Below the pieces are notes generated by a model. That model searched no databases. It had not been told where the DNA came from and was given only the letters and a program-made list of their open reading frames with translations. A stretch of 64,000 nucleotides of DNA, taken from positions 23,843-87,842 of the forward strand of contig CAAGHP010000002.1 of assembly GCA_900769705.1 (NCBI GenBank), read 5' to 3'. Positions 58,467 through 64,000 of the stretch are shown one piece after another; the stretch's first letter is position 1, and every line of letters starts with the position of its first letter. The DNA comes from Alphaproteobacteria bacterium. GTDB lineage: Bacteria; Pseudomonadota; Alphaproteobacteria; RF32; CAG-239. The translations under genes were made by a program, and so were the position numbers.

Positions 58467-59909
58467 ATGCTTAATCCAAAAAACAACGCTGCAATTTTAC
58501 GGCTTGCTGTTTTGACAAATGTCGCTAAAAGTTTTTTAGAAAATAATTTATCCGATATTGAAAATATTCCCGTAAATTTAGTGCCGAATGACTCTAAGCC
58601 GATGCGCGGAACACTGGAAAAAGACCGCAACGCCGTTAAGCAGCTGTGCTTGGCCGCTTTAGGCTTTACGCCCTGCAATGTCGCCGCTGATAAAAGCTTG
58701 TCGGATTCAGCTAAAGACTTTTTAGCCCGCACGGAATTAGAAAAAGCCACGGTTTCGGTTTTGCCGAATGTCTGCGATGCCTGCAAATCCACGCACTATG
58801 AAGTCACAAGCGCTTGTCATGGCTGCTACGCCCGTCCCTGCGCCGTAAATTGTCCGAAAAAAACTATTATAGTCGCTAAAAAAGCCGTAATTTTGCAAGA
58901 CAACTGCATTAAATGCGGTTTATGTGCCGGCAATTGCCCGTATAACGCTATCAATAAAGCATTAGTTCCTTGTGAAGACGCTTGTCCGGTGGGCGCAATC
59001 AGCAAAGATGAGAACGGCGTTGAACATATTGACAACGACAAATGTATTTCTTGCGGCAAATGCATAGTTTCTTGTCCGTTTGGTGCGATTGCCCACAATT
59101 CACAGCTGCTGGACGTTTTAAAAGCACTGAAAAATCCACAGCAGAAAACTGTCGCCATGCTGGCGCCGGCGGTTATCGGACAATTCGGCAACGACTTAGG
59201 TAAAGTTATCGCCGCTTTAAAAAAACTGGGCTTTGATGAAGTGGTTGAAGTAGCGCAAGGCGCAGACATTACCACCAAGCACGAAGCCGCCGAATTTGTA
59301 GAACGTATGCACGAAGGCGCAAAATTTATGACCACTTCTTGCTGTCCGGCGTGGATGCAGGCTATGGAAAAGCATCTGCCTGAACTTAAAGAATATGTTT
59401 CCACTTCAGGCAGTCCTATGTATTACATTGCCGAAGTGATGAAAAAAGAATTTCCGGAATACAAAACCGTGTTTGTTGGACCTTGTATGGCCAAACGTTT
59501 GGAGGCCGAGCGCAATCCGAATGTTGACTATGTTTTGATTTTTGAAGAACTGCAAGCCGCTTTTGACGCTGCCAAAATCAATCCGGCCACACTTGAAGCC
59601 GATAAATTCGCCGTAGAATCTTCTGCACAAGGACGTCGTTTTCCGATTTCCGGAGGCGTTGCCGGTGCCGTGCAATTTGTGGTCGGCGACAAAGCAGAAT
59701 ATAAACCGTTGAAAATTGACGGGCTGACCAAAGACAGCTGCAAAATGTTAAAGCGTTTTGCTGCCAAAGCTCCGGAAGATGCTAATATGATTGAAGTTAT
59801 GTGTTGCGAAGGTGGATGCATTGCCGGACCCGGAGCAGTTATCCCAGCTAAACGCGGAACTGTATTAGTTGAAAATTATGTCAAAACCAGTAAAGATATC
59901 GAGTGCTGA
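58467..59909 (+). CDS. monomeric [FeFe] hydrogenase, group B-like
   Basis: Iron-only hydrogenase of 480 residues. The N-terminal half has Cys-rich [4Fe-4S] sites (C103/C106, C117-C129, CIKCGLCAGNCP 147-158, CISCGKCIVSCP 193-204). H-cluster motifs are all present: L1 TSCCPAW (290-296), L2 GPCMAK (338-343), L3 EVMCCEGGCIAGPG (443-456). The GPG ending and ferredoxin arrangement fit the group B enzymes of anaerobes. It would exchange electrons between ferredoxin and protons/H2. The start at 58467 follows AAAGG; ATG 58449 is an alternative. Maturases HydE/F/G are not in the window. First gene of a run with murF. Confidence 0.88.
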   Translation: MLNPKNNAAILRLAVLTNVAKSFLENNLSDIENIPVNLVPNDSKPMRGTLEKDRNAVKQLCLAALGFTPCNVAADKSLSDSAKDFLARTELEKATVSVLPNVCDACKSTHYEVTSACHGCYARPCAVNCPKKTIIVAKKAVILQDNCIKCGLCAGNCPYNAINKALVPCEDACPVGAISKDENGVEHIDNDKCISCGKCIVSCPFGAIAHNSQLLDVLKALKNPQQKTVAMLAPAVIGQFGNDLGKVIAALKKLGFDEVVEVAQGADITTKHEAAEFVERMHEGAKFMTTSCCPAWMQAMEKHLPELKEYVSTSGSPMYYIAEVMKKEFPEYKTVFVGPCMAKRLEAERNPNVDYVLIFEELQAAFDAAKINPATLEADKFAVESSAQGRRFPISGGVAGAVQFVVGDKAEYKPLKIDGLTKDSCKMLKRFAAKAPEDANMIEVMCCEGGCIAGPGAVIPAKRGTVLVENYVKTSKDIEC

Positions 59910-59911
59910 TA

Positions 59912-61240
59912 ATGAAAGATGTTACTTCGCAAAAACTTGCGGAAATTTTAGGCTGTAACGCAACGCAAGCAGATATTGTCATCAATAAAGTGTCTACAGA
60001 CAGCCGACTGGTTGACGAACATTCACTTTTTATTGCTCTGCGCGGCGAACGTTTTGACGCTCATGACTTTGTGGCGGACGTTGTGGCTAAAGGCTGTCCG
60101 CTGGCGGTGGTTGACCATTTATTAAAAGATGTTCCGGTAAAAAAACAGCTGGTAGTAAAAGACACTTTGGAAGCTTACGGTAAAATCGGCGCTTATAACC
60201 GCAATCAATTCAGAGGAACAGTCATCGGCTTAACCGGCAGCGCCGGCAAAACCACCACTAAAGAAGAAATTGCATTTTTGCTGTCGCATTTTGCTAAAAC
60301 CTACGCCACAGCCGGTAATCATAACAATCAAATCGGCGTGCCGCAAAGTTTATGCGAACTGGATATGGACTCACGCTATGCCGTGATTGAAATGGGCATG
60401 AGTTCCAAAGGCGAAATATCACATTCCGTAAGCTTGGTTAAACCTGATATTGCCGTTGTTACCAATGTTTACCCGATGCATATTGAATTCTTTTCGAATT
60501 TTGAAGGCATTGCCCACGCCAAGGCGGAAATTTTTGAAGGTTTGCCGGCTCAGGGCGGAATCGCTGTTATCAATGAAGACACAAACTTTGCCGATATTCT
60601 GAAAATGGAAGCGGAAAAACATAATGCAAAAATCATTACCTTTGGCAAAAACACCCACCCGGTTGCAGAGTTCACCACCCAGGAGCAAGGCGAACAATAT
60701 TTATATAACGCTTGGTGTGCGCTTACCGTTGTGCAGACTTTGGGCTTGGATGTAAACAAAGCCGCTTCTTACATAAAAGATTTCGGCGCACTGGACGGCC
60801 GCGGCAAGCATCATACTCTAGCCATTCATGGCGGCACCTACACTCTGATTGATGACAGCTACTCCGGTCAGCCGGAAGCAATGAAACTTGGTATAGAAGC
60901 CTTAGATAAGAGCCAAACAAAAGGCCGCAAAATTGTGGTGCTCGGCAAAATGGCTGAGCTAGGCGATACATCTAAGGCGCGACATATAGAAATCGGCAAG
61001 CTGCTGGCAAACAGCTCTATTGACGTGGTGGTTGGCGTTTGTCCGGAAATGAAAGATATGCTGGCACAGCTGCCGGCAAACAAACAGCAGTATTACTTTG
61101 AAAATAAAGACCAAGTAACTGATTTTTTGTTAAATAAACTCTTGCAAAATAACGATACTGTTCTTATAAAAGGAGCTAGATATTCGTCTAAACTCTATCA
61201 AGTGACGGAAGAACTTTTGAAAAAAGGGAGCGCAGCTTAA
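59912..61240 (+). CDS. murF: MurF-type Mur ligase (UDP-MurNAc-tripeptide D-Ala-D-Ala ligase)
   Basis: ATP-dependent ligase of 442 residues that adds D-Ala-D-Ala to the peptidoglycan precursor. The P-loop GSAGKTT (109-115), GNHNNQIGVP, the AKAEIFEG carbamylated-Lys region (204-211) and GRGKHH are as in MurF. The usual DDSYNANP block reads DDSYSGQP (314-321), a change at the substrate-side loop. It lies outside any mur/dcw cluster, 2 bases after the hydrogenase and abutting nrdR. GTG at 59903 is an alternative start. It may be the only MurF or a paralog. Confidence 0.85.
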   Translation: MKDVTSQKLAEILGCNATQADIVINKVSTDSRLVDEHSLFIALRGERFDAHDFVADVVAKGCPLAVVDHLLKDVPVKKQLVVKDTLEAYGKIGAYNRNQFRGTVIGLTGSAGKTTTKEEIAFLLSHFAKTYATAGNHNNQIGVPQSLCELDMDSRYAVIEMGMSSKGEISHSVSLVKPDIAVVTNVYPMHIEFFSNFEGIAHAKAEIFEGLPAQGGIAVINEDTNFADILKMEAEKHNAKIITFGKNTHPVAEFTTQEQGEQYLYNAWCALTVVQTLGLDVNKAASYIKDFGALDGRGKHHTLAIHGGTYTLIDDSYSGQPEAMKLGIEALDKSQTKGRKIVVLGKMAELGDTSKARHIEIGKLLANSSIDVVVGVCPEMKDMLAQLPANKQQYYFENKDQVTDFLLNKLLQNNDTVLIKGARYSSKLYQVTEELLKKGSAA

Positions 61241-61729
61241 ATGAAATGTCCATTTTGCGGTTGTGAAGAAACACAGGTTAAAGATTCCCGCAACACCGAA
61301 GACAACACTTCGGTGCGCCGCCGCCGAGAATGTCCGGAGTGCGGCTCGCGTTTCACCACATTTGAGCGAGTGCAGCTAAGAGAGCTGATTGTGGTTAAAC
61401 GCAACGGTGACCGCACGGAATTTGACCGCGACAAGCTGGAACGTTCTATCGCTATTGCCGCTCGCAAGCGTCCGATTTCCGCCGAACGGGTGGAAAAAAT
61501 CGTAACTTCGCTGCAGCGCAAGTTTGAAAGTTCAGGTGAAGCTGAAATCACTACCGAACAAATCGGCCAAAGCGTTATGGAAGTGTTGGCAAACTTGGAT
61601 AATATCGCCTATATTCGTTTTGCATCAGTATACAAAGACTTCCGAACTTTACAAGATTTAGAAGATTTTGTGGCGACAATCGAAAAATTAACTAATCACG
61701 AAGACCCTAAATTTATTGAGGAAAACTAA
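61241..61729 (+). CDS. nrdR: transcriptional repressor NrdR
   Basis: Regulator of ribonucleotide reductase genes, 162 residues. The N-terminal zinc ribbon (Cys3, Cys6, Cys31, Cys34) is followed by an ATP-cone domain (LIVVKRNGDRTEFDRDKLERSI...). It binds NrdR boxes when loaded with dATP/ATP. It begins immediately after the murF stop and is followed by nusB after 1 base. No nrd genes are in the window. Confidence 0.96.
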   Translation: MKCPFCGCEETQVKDSRNTEDNTSVRRRRECPECGSRFTTFERVQLRELIVVKRNGDRTEFDRDKLERSIAIAARKRPISAERVEKIVTSLQRKFESSGEAEITTEQIGQSVMEVLANLDNIAYIRFASVYKDFRTLQDLEDFVATIEKLTNHEDPKFIEEN

Positions 61730-61730
61730 A

Positions 61731-62219
61731 ATGTCTAAATTTGTTTCAGAAAAAATCAAAATGAAATCAGGCGCGCGCTTGGCCGCCGTACAGGCTAACT
61801 ACATGATTGCCTTTAGCCAGCTGCCGGTTGATGAGGTTATTCAAGACTTTGTACAAGGCAAAGTCGGTCGCTTTGTGATTGATGACAGCGAGAGCGAAGA
61901 TAAAGAAAATATGGTTGAAGTCGGCCCTATTGATAAGGAATATTTTGAAAAATTGGTGCGCGGCATTCAATCTCGCAAAGAAGATTTGGAAAAATCACTC
62001 AACGCTTATTTGCGCGGCGAATGGTCATATGACCGTATGAACGGTATTATGCAAGCGTTGCTGCTGACAGCCGTTTATGAACTGACGGTAAACTCCTCGG
62101 TAGATACTAAAGTTCTTATTCAAGAATACGTGGATTTGGCGTATGCTTTCTTTACAAAAAATGAGCCGAAAATGGTAAATGCCCTGCTCGACCAAATTGC
62201 CCACGCGGTTAGAAACTAA
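61731..62219 (+). CDS. nusB: transcription antitermination factor NusB
   Basis: A 162-residue helical RNA-binding protein needed for rRNA antitermination with NusE. It has SGARLAAVQANYMIAFSQLP at the N-terminus and VLIQEYVDLAYAFFTKNEPKMVNALLDQIA at the C-terminus, the NusB signature. The middle (~35-70) is a charged insertion. The start at 61731 follows TTGAGG. The order nrdR-nusB is common in proteobacteria (usually with ribH). Confidence 0.92.
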   Translation: MSKFVSEKIKMKSGARLAAVQANYMIAFSQLPVDEVIQDFVQGKVGRFVIDDSESEDKENMVEVGPIDKEYFEKLVRGIQSRKEDLEKSLNAYLRGEWSYDRMNGIMQALLLTAVYELTVNSSVDTKVLIQEYVDLAYAFFTKNEPKMVNALLDQIAHAVRN

Positions 62220-62235
62220 ATATAAAAGGAATGAA

Positions 62236-62778
62236 ATGGCTGTTTTAAAATTATATACTTATCCCGATGAAGTTTTACGCAAACAATGTCGTAAGGTGGA
62301 AAAAGTGGACGATGAAATACGCCGCTTTTTAGACGATATGCTGGAAACAATGTATGCTGATAAAGGAGTTGGCTTGGCCGCTCCGCAAGTTGGTTCGGAT
62401 AAGCGTGTGATTGTAATAGACCCTAACCCAAGCGATGAGGATTTATCCGCTCGCCGCCCGATGTATTTGGTAAATCCGGAAATTATCTGGAAATCGGAAG
62501 AAACCGTTATCTTTTGCGAAGGCTGCTTATCTTTGCCAAACCAAAGCGCTGATGTTGAACGTCACGAAAAAGTGCGGGTGCGCTATGTTGACTATAACGG
62601 CAATGAACAAGAGATTTTGGCAGATGACTTTTTAGCTATTATTTTGCAACACGAAATAGACCATCTGGACGGTATTTTATACATTGACCACTTGAGCCGC
62701 CTAAAACGCAGCCGTCTGTTGAAAAAACTAGATAAATACTATGAAGACAAAGCCAGAGAAGCTGAACAAAAAAAATAA
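62236..62778 (+). CDS. def: peptide deformylase
   Basis: Removes the N-formyl group from new proteins; 180 residues. The three motifs are intact: GVGLAAPQVG, EGCLSLP (metal Cys) and QHEIDHLDG (two metal His and catalytic Glu). The start at 62236 follows AAAGGA. fmt, its common partner, does not follow. It ends the hydrogenase-murF-nrdR-nusB-def run at a bidirectional terminator. Confidence 0.96.
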   Translation: MAVLKLYTYPDEVLRKQCRKVEKVDDEIRRFLDDMLETMYADKGVGLAAPQVGSDKRVIVIDPNPSDEDLSARRPMYLVNPEIIWKSEETVIFCEGCLSLPNQSADVERHEKVRVRYVDYNGNEQEILADDFLAIILQHEIDHLDGILYIDHLSRLKRSRLLKKLDKYYEDKAREAEQKK

Positions 62779-62817
62779 CAAAAAACAGTGAAGTCCTAAC
62801 GATTTCACTGTTTTTTA
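62779..62817. terminator. bidirectional terminator between def and the cassette gene
   Basis: AAAAAACAGTGAA pairs with TTCACTGTTTTTT over an ~11-nt loop, between convergent genes. Confidence 0.88.
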
Positions 62818-62822
62818 TATCA

Positions 62823-63242
62823 TTAAAGTATCATTGTTTTCCAAAATCCCCAAACCACTTCAAAAGGAGCCTCATTTCCATACAATGGTAACATAAACAA
62901 TATTGTTATAACTATAGGCGTAAATCTAAAAGTTACATAATTTTCCTGACACTCCTCAAAAGCAGCATCTCTTTTAGATTTAACTTTAATTAAAGCTCTA
63001 TTAGGCCCAATAACCAAAGATCCGTCTAAATTTCTTCTATTTAGATTGTCCGCACGTAATTTAGCATACTGTTCAGAATAAAGCTCATATTTTTCAATTT
63101 TTTCCACTTCTGTTGCCCAAAATGGAACGCTGATGCATGACAGAAAAAACACAATTCCTAAAGCAATGGTTGGATTAAATAATAATGGTACACCTATAGC
63201 TATTAACCATAAGGCACCAAAAACATATACATACTTTTTCAT
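62823..63242 (-). CDS. small membrane protein, three helices (distant array member)
   Basis: Unrecognised 139-residue protein: helices at about 4-22, 24-42 and 106-121, charged middle (EVEKIEKYELYSEQYAKL). Its leader (TTATTTTTATGTTTTAC then TTAAATTATT) is nearly the same as that of the 54043-54513 gene 8 kb away, and it has the same promoter-gene-terminator layout, so it belongs with the array. No Shine-Dalgarno. Confidence 0.7.
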   Translation of the reverse strand: MKKYVYVFGALWLIAIGVPLLFNPTIALGIVFFLSCISVPFWATEVEKIEKYELYSEQYAKLRADNLNRRNLDGSLVIGPNRALIKVKSKRDAAFEECQENYVTFRFTPIVITILFMLPLYGNEAPFEVVWGFWKTMIL

Positions 63243-63291
63243 ACATTTAATAATTTAAGTAAAACATAAAAATAACTAACTCTGAAAGAGA

Positions 63292-63320
63292 ATTTAGTAC
63301 AATAATTATATTTTTGTCAA
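63292..63320 (-). promoter_or_regulatory. array-type promoter
   Basis: Minus strand TTGACA (63320-63315), a 17-bp spacer and CTAAAT (63297-63292, weak -10). Confidence 0.5.
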
Positions 63321-63442
63321 GTTTTTATTTGATTCTGAAATTATTTAGCTCAGTAACATAAATATTATTGAAAAATTCAGATATTGGTGTATTATGATTT
63401 TCAGTGTTAAATAATTAAGTTATAATTTTAATTCGTATTATT

Positions 63443-63673
63443 ATGAAAGGTAAAGTTAAAACCATCGGTTATGTGGTTGGTATAGATTGCGCTAATCAGC
63501 CTATTGTTGTGGAGCATCATCTTGTTTCTGATACAAAAGAAATGGATGCTGACAAAAAAGTTAGTCCAGCAAATGTGAAAAATATGAAGTCTTCAAGCTA
63601 CTCGACAAAGCACTCAAAAACCAAGTGTCATTGCGGTCAATCACAGAAAAACATTCGTATGGCTCACAAGTAA
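63443..63673 (+). CDS. small basic hypothetical protein
   Basis: Unrecognised 76-residue cytoplasmic protein, Lys/Ser/His-rich, with a KCHCGQ motif near residue 62. The N-terminal VKTIGYVVGIDCANQPIVVEHH may be a small beta fold. No Shine-Dalgarno; the leader is AT-rich. A strong terminator directly after the stop supports a real transcription unit. Confidence 0.55.
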   Translation: MKGKVKTIGYVVGIDCANQPIVVEHHLVSDTKEMDADKKVSPANVKNMKSSSYSTKHSKTKCHCGQSQKNIRMAHK

Positions 63674-63680
63674 CTATCCT

Positions 63681-63719
63681 AAAAAGACATCGATATTAAA
63701 AATCGATGTCTTTTTTTAT
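63681..63719 (+). terminator. terminator of the 63443-63673 gene
   Basis: AGACATCGA pairs perfectly with TCGATGTCT over a 9-nt loop, followed by seven T. Confidence 0.88.
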
Positions 63720-63740
63720 ATACAGTTACAAATTTTACAT

Positions 63741-63787
63741 AAAAAAACTCTCCCTTATTCGGTAGAACAAGGGAGAAGCTTTTTTGT
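63741..63787 (-). terminator. terminator of tuf
   Basis: TCTCCCTT / AAGGGAGA perfect 8-bp stem with a 12-nt loop; the minus strand continues into seven T. Confidence 0.85.
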
Positions 63788-63805
63788 ACTTAGAGTAAGC
63801 TAAAA

Positions 63806-64000
63806 TTATTTGATAATTTTAGAAACAACGCCGGCGCCAACTGTGTGACCGCCTTCACGAATAGCGAAGCGCAAACCTTCACTCATTGCGATTGGGTGCA
63901 ACAATTGTACTGTGATTTTTACGTTATCGCCAGGCATTACCATTTCGGTACCTTCCGGCAATTCAATTGTTCCGGTTACATCGGTTGTACGGAAATAGAA
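63806..64000 (-). CDS. tuf: elongation factor Tu, 3' end only
   Basis: The last 64 codons of EF-Tu on the minus strand, running off the right edge. FYFRTTDVTGTIELPEG, EMVMPGDNVKITVQL, LRFAIREGGHTVGAGVV and SKIIK are the hallmark C-terminal domain 3 sequence. EF-Tu delivers aminoacyl-tRNA to the ribosome. The frame has no start in the window because the gene begins beyond base 64000. Confidence 0.97.
   Translation of the reverse strand, partial: FYFRTTDVTGTIELPEGTEMVMPGDNVKITVQLLHPIAMSEGLRFAIREGGHTVGAGVVSKIIK

Noticed and set aside
1..64000. Insertion sequences, prophage genes, tRNA or rRNA genes
   Set aside because: No transposase, integrase or phage structural motifs and no cloverleaf or rRNA sequence were recognised by eye; a tRNA scan would be the decisive check.

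Overview
The window looks like chromosomal DNA of an AT-rich alphaproteobacterium, most like the uncultured, gut-associated, Rhodospirillales-like lineages known from metagenomes. The clues are an AspRS of alphaproteobacterial type (motif 2 with the PRADRSPGEFYQLD insertion), the gatCAB operon, an MJ0042 zinc-ribbon gene divergent from ftsEX, and a broken prepilin gene with a GRSMIEMLG motif. L-lactate dehydrogenase and a group-B-like [FeFe] hydrogenase suggest fermentative or anaerobic metabolism; this is inference from gene content. Many promoters are close to the sigma70 consensus (TTGACA, 16-17 bp, TATATT/TAACAT/TAATAT).

Region by region. 1-6.4 kb: 3' part of an rsmB-like rRNA methyltransferase, lpxA, two unknown helical proteins, a Y-family polymerase and an acidic unknown, most with their own promoter and terminator. 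6.4-15.9 kb: pheA with a coupled APH-fold kinase, rnd, aspS, an ankyrin/TolA-like periplasmic protein, ugd, ldh and ybaK. 15.9-17.9 kb: a secreted 21-residue-repeat protein, a guanine deaminase, then a decay zone holding a tatC tail, a broken pilin gene, a merR gene and a MerR-type promoter with no intact target. 17.9-30.5 kb: one uninterrupted minus-strand run ftsE-ftsX-DUF218-plsC-sppA-gatC-gatA-gatB-(phosphatase-fold membrane protein)-yejE-yejF with almost no gaps. 30.6-33.8 kb: zinc-ribbon protein, yqeY-like and dnaG on the plus strand. 34-40.5 kb: gyrA, an unidentified structured-RNA candidate, a TPR protein, DUF58 and moxR on the minus strand. 40.6-52.6 kb: pcrA/uvrD, thrS, a GT4 glycosyltransferase, small membrane and lipoprotein genes, an OpgB-like sulfatase-fold enzyme, an SpmA-SpmB fusion and dtd.

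52.6-55.5 kb is the most unusual stretch: a compact minus-strand array of very small membrane-protein genes. Most units have a TTGACA promoter, an AT-rich leader of related sequence without Shine-Dalgarno, a tiny product and a terminator that abuts the next promoter. Related units recur at 58.05-58.24 kb and 62.8-63.3 kb. Several of the genes (30-58 codons) are described here directly from the bases.

55.5-64 kb: a DUF4105 outer-membrane protein, a DUF3015 protein, then a plus-strand run hydrogenase-murF-nrdR-nusB-def, another cassette gene, a small Cys-containing protein, and the 3' end of tuf at the right edge.
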